DNA of 64,000 nucleotides from Polaribacter sp. WD7 (GCF_003335085.1 NZ_QPEJ01000013.1:61333-125332); one strand, 5' to 3'. Positions 26,382-36,808 are shown, numbered from the stretch's first letter. A program made the numbers and translations. Notes: generated from the letters alone by a model not told the origin.

Positions 26382-27365
26382 ATGAAGAAAATTAAAACAA
26401 TAGCAGTAATGACATCTGGAGGAGATGCTCCAGGAATGAATGCCGCAATAAGAGCAGTGGTTAGGGCTTGTGCATATTATAGTTTAAAATGCATGGGTAT
26501 ATATAGAGGTTATCAAGGACTTATAGAAGATGATTTAGTTGAGTTAACAGCAAGAAGCGTTCATAATATAATTAATAAAGGAGGAACTATTTTAAAATCT
26601 GCTAGATCTACAGATTTTAGAACAAAAGAAGGTAGAGAAAAGGCTTTTGAAAACTTGCAAGAAAGAGGAATAGATGCAATGGTAGTTATTGGTGGTGATG
26701 GTTCTTTTACAGGAGCAGTTGCTTTTAATGAAGAGTTTGATTTTCCGGTAATAGGGATTCCAGGAACTATAGATAACGATATTTTTGGAACTTCTCATAC
26801 ATTAGGATATGATACTGCCTTAAATACAGCTGTAGAAGCTATAGATAAAATTAGAGATACCGCCTCTTCACACAACAGATTATTTTTTGTAGAGGTTATG
26901 GGTCGTGACGCAGGTTTCATAGCTTTGAATGCTGGTGTTGGAGCTGGTGCAGAAGAAATTTTAGTTCCAGAAGAAGATTTAGGTTTAGAAAGAATGCTAG
27001 AATCTTTAGAAAGAAGTAGAAGATCAGGTAAATCATCAAGTATTGTAGTAGTTGCAGAAGGAGATAAGTCTGGTAAAAATGTGTATGAGCTTGCAGCATA
27101 TGTAGAAGAAAACCTACCAATGTATGATGTAAGAGTTAGTATTTTAGGTCATATGCAAAGAGGAGGATCTCCTTCTTGTTTTGACAGAGTATTGGCAAGT
27201 AGACTTGGGGTAAAAGCAGTAGAGCTTTTACTAGACGGAAAAACAAACCTTATGGTAGGTTTAAAAAACAATAAAGTAATTAGTACAGATATTAAAGAAG
27301 CAATTTCTGGAGGTCATTCCATAAATACAGAATTGTTAAGAATATCAGACATTATAACAACATAA
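26382..27365 (+). CDS. pfkA: ATP-dependent 6-phosphofructokinase
   Basis: PfkA phosphorylates fructose 6-phosphate to fructose 1,6-bisphosphate, the committed glycolytic step. The 327-residue protein has the ATP-binding GGDAPGMN (13-20), GGDGSFTGA (104-112), the catalytic PGTIDND with D131, and substrate residues in EVMGRDAGF and LGHMQRGGSP. Gly in GGDGS and in PGTIDND indicates ATP rather than pyrophosphate as donor. gapA follows 24 bp downstream in the same operon. A putative operator at 26306-26330 precedes the gene, after a 204-bp gap from tamB. Confidence 0.96.
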   Translation: MKKIKTIAVMTSGGDAPGMNAAIRAVVRACAYYSLKCMGIYRGYQGLIEDDLVELTARSVHNIINKGGTILKSARSTDFRTKEGREKAFENLQERGIDAMVVIGGDGSFTGAVAFNEEFDFPVIGIPGTIDNDIFGTSHTLGYDTALNTAVEAIDKIRDTASSHNRLFFVEVMGRDAGFIALNAGVGAGAEEILVPEEDLGLERMLESLERSRRSGKSSSIVVVAEGDKSGKNVYELAAYVEENLPMYDVRVSILGHMQRGGSPSCFDRVLASRLGVKAVELLLDGKTNLMVGLKNNKVISTDIKEAISGGHSINTELLRISDIITT

Positions 27366-27374
27366 ATTTAATAA

Positions 27375-28394
<1,020 letters not shown>

Positions 28395-28412
28395 GAAATA
28401 GAAACTCAAAAT

Positions 28413-28448
28413 AAAAAACCTGATAACTTTTAAGTTATCAGGTTTTTT
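28413..28448. terminator. Bidirectional terminator between gapA and ridA
   Basis: 17-bp arms (AAAAAACCTGATAACTT and its complement) around a 2-nt centre, flanked by A and T runs, between convergent genes. Confidence 0.88.
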
Positions 28449-28467
28449 TATGTGTTTTAAAATCAAA

Positions 28468-28848
28468 TTACTTTACTGCAATTGCACTAATTTCAACATT
28501 TACAAATTTAGGTAAGTTTGCAACTTCAACCGTTTCTCTTGCAGGGGCTGTATCTTCATTAAAATACTCACCATATACAGTGTTTATTTCAGAAAAATTA
28601 TGCATATCTGAAATAAAAATTGATGTTTTTACAATGTTTTCAAAAGTCATATCTGCAGCAGCCAATACCTCTTTTAAATTTTCCATTACTTGAGTTGTTT
28701 CTTCTTTAATTGAGTCCAATACAAGTTCGCCATTTTTAGGGTTGATAGCTATTTGTCCGGATGTATATAATGTATTTCCGCTTAAAACAGCCTGATTGTA
28801 AGGGCCAATAGGGGCAGGTGCTTTTATTGTAGTAATTATTTTTTTCAT
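28468..28848 (-). CDS. ridA: RidA family enamine/imine deaminase
   Basis: The 126-residue protein matches RidA (YjgF/YER057c/UK114): PIGPYNQAV near 13, YTSGQIAINPKNGELV, TQVMENLKEVLAAADMTFENIVKTSIFI, and the active-site APARETVEVANLPK containing the conserved Arg near 105. RidA hydrolyses reactive 2-aminoacrylate released by PLP enzymes. Its ATG overlaps the TGA that ends the shifted frame of the DUF3592-like gene (ATGA), so it is probably translated with the lptD operon. A terminator follows. Confidence 0.93.
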   Translation of the reverse strand: MKKIITTIKAPAPIGPYNQAVLSGNTLYTSGQIAINPKNGELVLDSIKEETTQVMENLKEVLAAADMTFENIVKTSIFISDMHNFSEINTVYGEYFNEDTAPARETVEVANLPKFVNVEISAIAVK

Positions 28849-29317
28849 TCGAATACGTTTTTAAAAAAAGCTATTATAATATCAATTTGTCCATTGTAAT
28901 TATATGAAATAAAACCTAGAAAAAAAAGTCCAATTATTAATAAAAAAAGACCATCTAAAATGATTTTTCTACTATTTTCAAATGTAATATCTATATTTTT
29001 ATTTTCATCAATGTAATATAAAATACCAATTAAAAAAGGTGGATTTCTTTTGTTTTTTTATTGAGTCCAAATTTTATTTCTTTTTCAATTTCACGACCAT
29101 TTTTATCTTTAAAATTTACCGTATAATAGTAGGTAACAGAACTCCCATAGCCATCATCGTCTATTTGCGAACTTCTTTCTTCTCTTATTTTGATAACTTT
29201 AGCTTGTTTTTTTACACCATTTTTTTTTATTCTGATAATTTCATCAAGAACTTTAATAGCTTTATAAATTAGGTAAAAACCAAAAAAAACAGGAAAAATA
29301 AATTGGATGATAAGCAT
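28845..29317 (-). pseudogene. Frameshifted (or programmed -1 frameshift) DUF3592-like membrane protein
   Basis: The uninterrupted frame from ATG 29317 gives 95 residues with one membrane helix (LIIQFIFPVFFGFYLIYKAI), a DUF3592-like beta domain (VTYYYTVNFKDKNGREIEKEI) and an early TAA at 29030. A -1 shift in the A7 run at 29053-29059 instead reads on through NPPFLIGILYYIDENKN and a second membrane helix (IILDGLFLLIIGLFFLGF) to a TGA at 28845-28847 that overlaps the ridA ATG. The rejoined product is 157 residues, two-helix as in DUF3592. Either the gene carries a one-base deletion (real, or a homopolymer sequencing error) or the ribosome slips. It begins 1 bp after the lptD stop codon. Confidence 0.65.
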
Positions 29318-29318
29318 T

Positions 29319-32003
29319 TTAAAACAACCTTCTATCTGGAGGTCTTACTTTGTCCCACTTTAAATCAGATAAAACAGAAGATTTTATTCCAATAAAAAAA
29401 GTGTAAGAAGACTGTGCCCCGAAAGGAACCCAATTAAAATTGAACTGCCAACTGTCTAAATCTCTAGAAAAATTAAATCTAGAAAAAGTAAACCCACCAT
29501 TTTTAATATCATAACCAGATGAATAGCCTAATTTCCATTTAGGAGACAATTCTAAATTTCCACTAAACATTAAGCTGTGTACACCAATTTCTCCGGGATC
29601 TACACCGTTGTTGGTATAATTTGCAGAATAGGCTAGGTTTATAGTCCAAGGTACTTTTGCTCTATAAAGTTGCGCTTCTTTATTTTGATCTTCTGGTGCT
29701 GTATTGATGTTCTTACGTTGACCAAATTGATCTGTTGGGTTAATATCTGCACCAATAATATCACCAACATCTTGATTTCCATTACTGTTCTTATCTTCTT
29801 TTTTGTCTTTTTTATTCTTTTCTAAATCTTTACTAGTAATAGAATAATTAGCTGTTAAATTTGCTCTAGTTAATCTTAAGATATTTGGGTTGAATTTGTT
29901 AATTCTAATTCCTCTTTCATTTACCTGATAAGGATCTAATGAACCGTTAAAATTTATGGCAAGTTTATCTTTTAAGAGTCGTGTACCTGCAGACATAGTT
30001 ACTGGAGACCACCGTAAACTATCTGCAGCAAAATTATAAGAACTGTTAAAATTAAGATTGTTTAAAAGTGTAATTTTTTCATCTTCTTCATCACTATCAG
30101 GGTCTTTAGGAGCTAACTTGGCTTCTAAGACATTGTTTAAAGTAATACCAACAGAGTTGCTTAATCCTGCAGATGGACCTCCAAAAATACCCTGATCAAA
30201 AATAGTATATTCTCTAAGATCACTAGCATCTGCACTTTGCTGTACTTGTCTTACATAACGCTCTCTAAAATCTGGTCTGTAATTATAGGATACTGTTGGT
30301 CTAAAAGTATGGCGTATTGCCTTTAAACGACCTTTTTTAAATTCAAATCTACCATATACTGTTGTAGATAAACTTACACTTGCGTTATACTCTCTATAGG
30401 TTTTAAAGCCTCTTAAAGTATCTGTGACAACTACATTTTCTGCAGGATCATAGTTTTGATCTATAAAGTCAAAATGCCAAATTTCTTCGTAATTGGCACT
30501 TGGAGATAATGTAAAGTATTTAAAGGCTTTTATATTAGTACTTGTACTTGTACTGTGTTGTATTCCTGATCTAGCGGTCTCAAACATTCTACTAGTAAAA
30601 AAATCATCATCAGTAGTATTAATCAAATATTGCCCTTGCATGTTATAATTAAATCCCATTTTTTGGATGGGTGTTTTTTGAATTCCACCTTTTCCAGCAA
30701 AAGGGAAAAGTCTATCCATTGTTAGGTTTAAGGAAGGTAAAGTCATTGTAATTACACCAGTATTGGTATTTTGTTGATGCGTTGCTGCAACGTTCATGTT
30801 AAACGGTGTGCCTACAAATTTTTTGCTATAATTTACAGAAGAATTGAATGTGTTGGTTTGTGATTGAGAAATATTAAATTGGTTTAAAGATTCCCTAAAA
30901 AAACGACTACTTCCAAGGTTAACTGATGCAGAAAATCGTGAATTCGGACTCGCTTTTGAGTCTTGACTGTGAGACCATCTGATGTTAAAGTTATTAGCTC
31001 TACTAAAATCGTCAAACCCTCTTATACCATTAATAATGTTTTCAAAATTTAAACTAAAACTACCACTAAAACGATATCTTTTTTTATAATTAGAATTCAT
31101 TCTAGCTCCCCAACTACCATTAGACCAAGCATCACCTTGAATGGCTAAATCAACATAATCATTAATAGCAAAATAATACCCTCCGTTTTGTAAACCAATA
31201 CCTCTTGGGCTGCTCCCAGTATCAAAAGTAGGAAACAAAAAGCCAGAAACACTTGTTTCTGTAATAGGAAAATAAGCAAAAGGTATAACTAGAGGTGTAG
31301 GTACATCTGCCAAAACCAAATTACTAAATCCAACTATTATTTTTTTTCCAGGGACCAATTTGGCTTTATCTGTTCCTATGTAATAATCGGGTATTTTTTT
31401 TTCGGACGTGGTAAATCGTATTTTTCGAACGTAAACAGTAGAATCGTTAACGCGTTTGGTTTTAGTACCGTAAGTAAACATTTCTCCTTGTTTGGTTTTT
31501 AAACCATATATTATGGCACGTTTACTTTTAAAATTGTAAATCATAGAATCTTGTTCAGATTCTTGATTTCCTTGTTTAAAAACCGGACGCTGAACATAAC
31601 CTGTACTATCTATGATTCCTTTAGCAAATAAGGTGTTTTTTTTATAATCTACTATGATTATTCCTGCTTTTAAATCGATGTCTGTGTAGGTAATATTAGC
31701 CTCATTATATAAAGTAACAGTCCTTTCTTTTGCGTTTTGTATAGTATAATCTTTAGCAATGTGCGTAATAATATCTTCAACGGTTTCTTTGGGTTTTATA
31801 GAATCTGTAGTAGTCGTATCTTTTTCCTTTAGAAATAAAGAGTTGTTTTTAGCATTTAAGATGGTATCCTTTTTAGAAAAAACACTATCTATTTCTTTTT
31901 CTGAAGAGATAACATCTTTACTGGTTTTTTTTTCTTGCGAAAAACCAGTTCTAGCAAAAAAAATGCAACAAAATAAAAGTATGTAAGATAGGTTTGTTTG
32001 CAA
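29319..32003 (-). CDS. lptD: LptD-like LPS-assembly outer-membrane protein
   Basis: The 894-residue protein has a signal peptide (about 1-22, ending GFSQ), a low-complexity linker, an OstA-like jellyroll (about 95-235: ERTVTLYNEANITYTDIDLKAGIIIVD broken into strands), the ADVPTPLVIPFAYFPI passage and a long C-terminal barrel (about 280-894) ending in a charged tail. It would insert lipopolysaccharide into the outer leaflet with an LptE partner. The level of divergence is normal for Bacteroidota LptD. The DUF3592-like gene and ridA follow it closely; it diverges from the cell-wall amidase gene. Confidence 0.87.
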   Translation of the reverse strand: MQTNLSYILLFCCIFFARTGFSQEKKTSKDVISSEKEIDSVFSKKDTILNAKNNSLFLKEKDTTTTDSIKPKETVEDIITHIAKDYTIQNAKERTVTLYNEANITYTDIDLKAGIIIVDYKKNTLFAKGIIDSTGYVQRPVFKQGNQESEQDSMIYNFKSKRAIIYGLKTKQGEMFTYGTKTKRVNDSTVYVRKIRFTTSEKKIPDYYIGTDKAKLVPGKKIIVGFSNLVLADVPTPLVIPFAYFPITETSVSGFLFPTFDTGSSPRGIGLQNGGYYFAINDYVDLAIQGDAWSNGSWGARMNSNYKKRYRFSGSFSLNFENIINGIRGFDDFSRANNFNIRWSHSQDSKASPNSRFSASVNLGSSRFFRESLNQFNISQSQTNTFNSSVNYSKKFVGTPFNMNVAATHQQNTNTGVITMTLPSLNLTMDRLFPFAGKGGIQKTPIQKMGFNYNMQGQYLINTTDDDFFTSRMFETARSGIQHSTSTSTNIKAFKYFTLSPSANYEEIWHFDFIDQNYDPAENVVVTDTLRGFKTYREYNASVSLSTTVYGRFEFKKGRLKAIRHTFRPTVSYNYRPDFRERYVRQVQQSADASDLREYTIFDQGIFGGPSAGLSNSVGITLNNVLEAKLAPKDPDSDEEDEKITLLNNLNFNSSYNFAADSLRWSPVTMSAGTRLLKDKLAINFNGSLDPYQVNERGIRINKFNPNILRLTRANLTANYSITSKDLEKNKKDKKEDKNSNGNQDVGDIIGADINPTDQFGQRKNINTAPEDQNKEAQLYRAKVPWTINLAYSANYTNNGVDPGEIGVHSLMFSGNLELSPKWKLGYSSGYDIKNGGFTFSRFNFSRDLDSWQFNFNWVPFGAQSSYTFFIGIKSSVLSDLKWDKVRPPDRRLF

Positions 32004-32059
32004 TGCTATAAATACTATTTTTGTAAGGAAGTAAAAGTATGGTTCAATATTTGAAGCAC

Positions 32060-32067
32060 CAAATTTA
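32060..32067 (-). promoter_or_regulatory. Predicted lptD -7 element (TATA-like TAAATTTG)
   Basis: Minus-strand TAAATTTG, 56 bp before the lptD start; a second match, TAATTTTG, lies at 32074-32081. Both sit in the 122-bp divergent gap with the amidase gene. Confidence 0.35.
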
Positions 32068-32125
32068 CCAAGCCAAAATTAATTAAATTTTATTGATGGA
32101 GTTTAAAGAAAATATCAAAATTAAT

Positions 32126-33190
32126 ATGCGTTCCAGAATTCTCTTATTCTTAGTATGTTCATTTTTTTTATTTTTAAATTCTATATCAATTTCTGCACAA
32201 AAAAAATATGTTGTGGTCTTAGATGCAGGTCATGGAGGAAAAGATCCTGGTAATTTAGGAAACGGATACAAAGAGAAACATATTGCATTAAAAGTAGCTT
32301 TAGTTGTAGGCAAAAAGCTATCTAACTTTAAAGATGTAAAAGTTGTTTACACACGAAAGAATGACACATATCCTCCATTATGGAAAAGAGGTGAAATTGC
32401 AAACAACGCTAAAGCAGATTTGTTTGTATCCATACATTGCGACTCTCATACATCTAATGCTTATGGTGCAGGTACTTTTGTTTTAGGGCTAAGAGGAAAT
32501 AAAAAAAACTTAGAAATTGCAAAAAGAGAGAACGCTTCTATTCTTTTAGAAGAAAACTATACAGAAAGATATAAAGGATTTGACTCTAACTCTGTAGAAT
32601 CTGTTATTGGTCTATCTTTATTACAAGAAGAGAATCTAGATAAGAGTTTGGCAATAGCTAGTTTAATTCAAAATAATTTTGCGCAAAAACTAAAAAGAAA
32701 TGACAGAAAGGTAAAACAAGATAACTTTCAGGTCTTAAGAGAAACCATTATGCCTAGTGTTTTGGTAGAACTAGGTTTTTTAACCAATAAAAATGAAGGG
32801 AGATATTTAAACTCTCTAAAAGGGCAATCTCAAATGGGAACCGCAATTGCAGACGCTATTTTAAAATATATCAATAATTTAAAATTAAATACAGTTGTAG
32901 ACACAGGTATAGATACAACTATTAAAAAAGCGAATACTATAGCGTATAAAGTACAAATAGCATCTAGTAAAAATAAAATACCAACAAAGTCATATAACTT
33001 TAAAGGATTACAAAACATACAAAGAGTTCAAGTAGGTAAATATTATAAATATTATTATGGTATTTCGTCTGATTTTAAAGAAATTAAAAAATCACTTAAA
33101 TTAGCTAAGAAGAAAGGGTATGTTTCTGCTTTTATTGTTGCATTTAAAAATGGAGAGAAAATATCTGTAAATGAAGCTCTCAAAATGTAA
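32126..33190 (+). CDS. N-acetylmuramoyl-L-alanine amidase (Amidase_3) with C-terminal SPOR-like domain
   Basis: The enzyme cleaves the amide bond between N-acetylmuramic acid and the stem peptide during daughter-cell separation. The start at 32126 gives a good signal peptide (MRSRILLFLVCSFFLFLN to SISAQ); an ATG at 32096 is possible. The zinc site is readable as DAGHGGKDPG, a Glu in KEKHIAL, SIHCDSH and the catalytic Glu in VLVELGFLTN. After a linker, residues 270-350 (AYKVQIASSKNKI to GYVSAFIVAFKNGEKI) look like a SPOR fold that binds denuded glycan at septa. The MCE gene follows 57 bp downstream. Confidence 0.92.
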   Translation: MRSRILLFLVCSFFLFLNSISISAQKKYVVVLDAGHGGKDPGNLGNGYKEKHIALKVALVVGKKLSNFKDVKVVYTRKNDTYPPLWKRGEIANNAKADLFVSIHCDSHTSNAYGAGTFVLGLRGNKKNLEIAKRENASILLEENYTERYKGFDSNSVESVIGLSLLQEENLDKSLAIASLIQNNFAQKLKRNDRKVKQDNFQVLRETIMPSVLVELGFLTNKNEGRYLNSLKGQSQMGTAIADAILKYINNLKLNTVVDTGIDTTIKKANTIAYKVQIASSKNKIPTKSYNFKGLQNIQRVQVGKYYKYYYGISSDFKEIKKSLKLAKKKGYVSAFIVAFKNGEKISVNEALKM

Positions 33191-33247
33191 TAATTTAAAC
33201 AGCTTCTACGAAAAATTATTAGTAATATTGTTATCAAATAGTAATCT

Positions 33248-34213
33248 ATGTCTAAAGAGTTAAAAACAGGAATTGTTGTTCTTGTAATTGTTGTTGGTTT
33301 TATATGGGGATTCAATTTCTTAAAAGGTCAAAATTTATTTGATGGAAATAAAAGATATTTTCAAGTAGAATATAGTAAGATTGGAGATTTAACAAGAGCT
33401 AGTTTTGTAACCATAAATGGACTAAAAGTTGGTAAGGTAGAGGATATTAAATTTAATACAAGTCAAGATCAAAGAGGGCATTTAATAGTTCGTTTTTCTG
33501 TAGATAACGACTTTGAATTTTCTAAAAATAGTATTGTTAGAATTTACTCACCAAACCCTATAGCATCATCAAATTTGGCAATTATACCAAGTTATGAAGG
33601 AGAAACAGCTGTTACTGGAGATACTTTACAAGGAGAAATGGAAGAGAGTTTATTTACCTCTATAGGAGAACGCTTAGACCCATTACAAACTAAAGTAGAA
33701 AGTGTTATTATAAAAGCAGACACTTTGTTTAGTGGTATAAACAAAGTATTAAATGAACAAGCGGTAGAAAACATAAACGTTTCTATTTCTAATATGGCTG
33801 CCATAGTTAAAGATTTAAGATTAACGGTTCAAAATGTTAATAGTTTAGTTGCTGACAATCAAGAAAATTTAAAAATAACAATAGCAAAAACAAAAGAGAT
33901 TACAACTAACCTTAGCAGTATTTCAGATAGTTTAACCACTGTAAATATTAATAACATCGTTAAAAAAGCAGAAAATGCAGTTGATAATTTTAATACATTA
34001 TCAAAACAAATTACATCTACAGAGGGTACAATAGGTAAGTTTATAAATGATAAACAAGTCTACGATAACTTAGAAGCAGCCACAAAAGAACTAGAAGAAT
34101 TACTAAGAGATTTAAAACTGCACCCAAAAAGATATGTACATTTCTCTTTATTTGGCAAAAAGGCTAAACCATACAAACCAGCAGAAGAAGAAGGTAAAAA
34201 AGAAAAAGATTAA
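33248..34213 (+). CDS. MCE/MlaD-domain lipid-transport protein
   Basis: This 321-residue protein has one N-terminal membrane helix (about 8-24, GIVVLVIVVGFIWGFNFL), an MlaD/MCE domain (about 35-115: FQVEYSKIGDLTRASFVTING, then IYSPNPIASSNLAIIPSY) and a long helical region (about 150-300). MCE proteins form rings in the periplasm that pass phospholipids between membranes with an MlaE/MlaF ABC transporter, which is not encoded here. It follows the amidase gene and precedes the iron-sulfur module by 30 bp, an order that I believe is common in flavobacteria. Confidence 0.87.
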   Translation: MSKELKTGIVVLVIVVGFIWGFNFLKGQNLFDGNKRYFQVEYSKIGDLTRASFVTINGLKVGKVEDIKFNTSQDQRGHLIVRFSVDNDFEFSKNSIVRIYSPNPIASSNLAIIPSYEGETAVTGDTLQGEMEESLFTSIGERLDPLQTKVESVIIKADTLFSGINKVLNEQAVENINVSISNMAAIVKDLRLTVQNVNSLVADNQENLKITIAKTKEITTNLSSISDSLTTVNINNIVKKAENAVDNFNTLSKQITSTEGTIGKFINDKQVYDNLEAATKELEELLRDLKLHPKRYVHFSLFGKKAKPYKPAEEEGKKEKD

Positions 34214-34243
34214 CACATGTTACACTAATTTAATTTACTAGAA

Positions 34244-35560
34244 ATGCAATACATACCAAATATATTATTTGCCATAGCTCTAGCTGCAGGTATCGGTTTT
34301 TTTGCGATGAACATTCGTAAACTTTCAAGAAATATCAATTTAGGTAAAGATGTAGATAGAAAAGATAGAAAATCTGAACGTTTCAAAAATATGATGATGA
34401 TTGCCCTTGGGCAGTCTAAAATGGTAAAAAGGCCTCTTTCAGGTTTTCTTCATGTTGTTGTATATGTAGGTTTTATAATTATCAACTTAGAAGTCTTAGA
34501 AATTATTATAGATGGATTATTTGGAACTCATAGAATTTTTCAAGGTGTTTTAGGTGATACTTTTTATGGCTTTTTAATTGCAACTTTTGAAATACTAGCT
34601 GTTCTAGTATTAGTTGCCGTAATTTTATTTTGGACAAGAAGAAACGTTGCTGATATTAAGCGTTTTTTGAGTAATGAAATGAAAGGTTGGCCAAAAAAAG
34701 ATGGAAATTTAATACTGTATTTTGAGATTGTTTTAATGAGTTTGTTTCTTACTATGAATGCAACAGACGTTCCTTTTCAACAAGCAGGAATAGGAAATCC
34801 AATTAGTCAGTTTATAGCACCTCTTTTTGATAGTTTTTCACCAGAAGCATTACACACTATAGAAAGAACAGCTTGGTGGATTCATATTTTAGGAATCCTT
34901 GTTTTCTTAAACTATCTATATTATTCTAAACATTTGCATATTTTATTAGCATTTCCTAACACTTATTTTGCCAATTTAAACCCTAAAGGACAATTCAATA
35001 ACCTAGACTCAGTTACTCAAGAGGTAAAATTGATGATGGATCCAAGTGCAGACCCTTACGCTGCACCAGTTGAAGGTGCAGAAAATGAAGTGCCAGAAAA
35101 ATTTGGGGCGAGTGATGTAACCGATTTAAATTGGGTGCAATTACTCAATGCATATACATGTACAGAATGCGGACGTTGTACATCTTCTTGTCCTGCAAAT
35201 TTGACAGGAAAAAAACTATCACCTCGAAAAATTATGATGGACACACGTGATCGTTTAGAGGAAGTTGGTAGAAATATAGATACTAATAAAGGTGAATTTA
35301 AAGACGATGGCAAACAATTGTTAAACGATTATATCACGCCAGAGGAATTATGGGCGTGTACAAGTTGTAATGCTTGTGTAGAAGAGTGTCCTGTTAACAT
35401 AGATCCATTGTCTATCATTATGGATATGAGAAGATATTTAGTTATGGAGCAAAGTGCTGCACCTCAAGAATTAAATATGATGATGACTAACATAGAAAAT
35501 AACGGTGCTCCATGGCAATATAATCAACAAGATAGATTGAATTGGGTAAATGAAGACTAG
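34244..35560 (+). CDS. Membrane-bound 4Fe-4S dicluster electron-transfer protein
   Basis: The first 245 or so residues contain about five membrane helices (for example IPNILFAIALAAGIGFFAM and HVVVYVGFIIINLEVLEIII), like a quinone- or haem-associated NarI/HdrE-type domain. Two ferredoxin motifs follow: CTECGRCTSSCP (about 305-316) and CTSCNACVEECP (about 371-382), together two [4Fe-4S] clusters. It resembles HdrD/GlpC-type reductases fused to a membrane anchor. The CCG-domain protein encoded 73 bp downstream is the likely partner, so the pair would move electrons between menaquinone and an unknown substrate. Confidence 0.88.
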   Translation: MQYIPNILFAIALAAGIGFFAMNIRKLSRNINLGKDVDRKDRKSERFKNMMMIALGQSKMVKRPLSGFLHVVVYVGFIIINLEVLEIIIDGLFGTHRIFQGVLGDTFYGFLIATFEILAVLVLVAVILFWTRRNVADIKRFLSNEMKGWPKKDGNLILYFEIVLMSLFLTMNATDVPFQQAGIGNPISQFIAPLFDSFSPEALHTIERTAWWIHILGILVFLNYLYYSKHLHILLAFPNTYFANLNPKGQFNNLDSVTQEVKLMMDPSADPYAAPVEGAENEVPEKFGASDVTDLNWVQLLNAYTCTECGRCTSSCPANLTGKKLSPRKIMMDTRDRLEEVGRNIDTNKGEFKDDGKQLLNDYITPEELWACTSCNACVEECPVNIDPLSIIMDMRRYLVMEQSAAPQELNMMMTNIENNGAPWQYNQQDRLNWVNED

Positions 35561-35633
35561 TTGATTTTATGATAAATAAAGAGCAATAAAAGATTTTTGA
35601 ATAGGCATAAACGAACACTTAAAACAAAATATA

Positions 35634-36413
35634 ATGAACGTACCAGTAATGGCAGACATGATGGCTCAAGGGAAGCAGCCAGAAATATTATTTTGGGTAG
35701 GAGCAGCAGGAAGTTATGATGATAAAGCAAAGAAAATATCCAGAGCTTTTGTAAAAATTTTACATCAAGCCAAAGTTGATTTTGCTGTTTTAGGTACAGA
35801 AGAATCTTCTACAGGAGATGCTGCAAAACGAGCAGGAAACGAATTTTTGTTTCAAATGCAGGCAATGATGAACATAGAAGTTTTAAATGCTTATGAGGTA
35901 AAAAAGATTGTAACTTGTGACCCTCATTCATTCAATACTCTAAAAAATGAATATCCTTCTTTAGGGGGAAAATACGAAGTTTACCATCATACACAATTTA
36001 TTCAAAATTTAATAGCAGAAGGACGTTTAGAAATTAATAATACCACCTTTAAAGGAAAAAGATTAACTTTTCATGACCCATGTTATTTAGGAAGAGCCAA
36101 TGATGTATACGAATCTCCAAGAGATTTAATCAAAAGGTTAGGTGTTAATTTAACCGAAATGAAACGTCATAAATCAACAGCATTGTGTTGTGGTGCAGGA
36201 GGAGCTCAAATGTTTAAAGATGCAGAAGCAGGAGATAAAGAAGTAAATGTATTAAGAACAGAAGATGCAATAGAGACTAAACCACAAATTATTGCAACAG
36301 GTTGTCCTTATTGTAAAACAATGATGACAGATGGTGTTACTTTTAAAGAAAAAAACGATCAAATAGTGGTAAAAGATATAGTAGAATTAATAGCAGAAGC
36401 TAATCAACTATAA
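35634..36413 (+). CDS. CCG-domain (HdrB/GlpC-like) iron-sulfur protein with one cluster site degenerate
   Basis: The 259-residue protein has two CCG-type halves. The C-terminal half keeps its ligands: C150 (DPCYLGR), C185/C186 (CCGAGGAQM) and C224/C227 (GCPYC), expected to hold a non-cubane [4Fe-4S] cluster. In the N-terminal half the positions usually occupied by cysteine appear as A24 (WVGAAGSY), S59 (EESSTGD) and D96/S99 (TCDPHSFN), so that cluster is probably missing. The comparison with the usual pattern is from memory. It should partner the membrane ferredoxin upstream; the SPOR lipoprotein gene follows after 1 bp. Confidence 0.88.
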   Translation: MNVPVMADMMAQGKQPEILFWVGAAGSYDDKAKKISRAFVKILHQAKVDFAVLGTEESSTGDAAKRAGNEFLFQMQAMMNIEVLNAYEVKKIVTCDPHSFNTLKNEYPSLGGKYEVYHHTQFIQNLIAEGRLEINNTTFKGKRLTFHDPCYLGRANDVYESPRDLIKRLGVNLTEMKRHKSTALCCGAGGAQMFKDAEAGDKEVNVLRTEDAIETKPQIIATGCPYCKTMMTDGVTFKEKNDQIVVKDIVELIAEANQL

Positions 36414-36414
36414 T

Positions 36415-36801
36415 ATGAAAACACACTATTCTTTACTTTTATTATTATGTATGGCTTTGTCTTGTACAAAAAAGAAACCAGCAATAGAAAATATCTCAGA
36501 AATAGAGAAAGACTCTATCATTAAAGAAGATAAAGAAAAAGTTGTAGTCGTAGAAGATAAACTTATTTTTACAGTACAAATAGCTGCTCTAAGAAATGAA
36601 AATAGCGAATTAGAAAATTTTGAAGATGTAAAGATTTACCAAGAAGATGGTTTTATAAAATATCGTATTGGATCTTTTCTAACATATGAAGATGCTGTAA
36701 AACATAAAGAAATGTCAAAAACATTCTTTGCAGATGCATTTGTACAAGCATTACAAAATAATAACCCTATTCACATAAAAGAAGCTTTATCTATAAAGTA
36801 A
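36415..36801 (+). CDS. Small lipoprotein with SPOR-like domain
   Basis: The leader MKTHYSLLLLLCMALSC ends in a lipobox (C17). After an acidic/lysine-rich linker (about 20-48), residues 52-125 (LIFTVQIAALRNENSELENF, IKYRIGSFLTYEDAVKHKEM) have the VQI and YRIGSF-YxDA pattern of SPOR domains, which bind septal peptidoglycan. The 128-residue protein is thus probably an envelope lipoprotein active at division sites. It starts 1 bp after the CCG gene and 7 bp before menA, so it is co-transcribed with both. Confidence 0.72.
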   Translation: MKTHYSLLLLLCMALSCTKKKPAIENISEIEKDSIIKEDKEKVVVVEDKLIFTVQIAALRNENSELENFEDVKIYQEDGFIKYRIGSFLTYEDAVKHKEMSKTFFADAFVQALQNNNPIHIKEALSIK

Positions 36802-36808
36802 TTCTACG

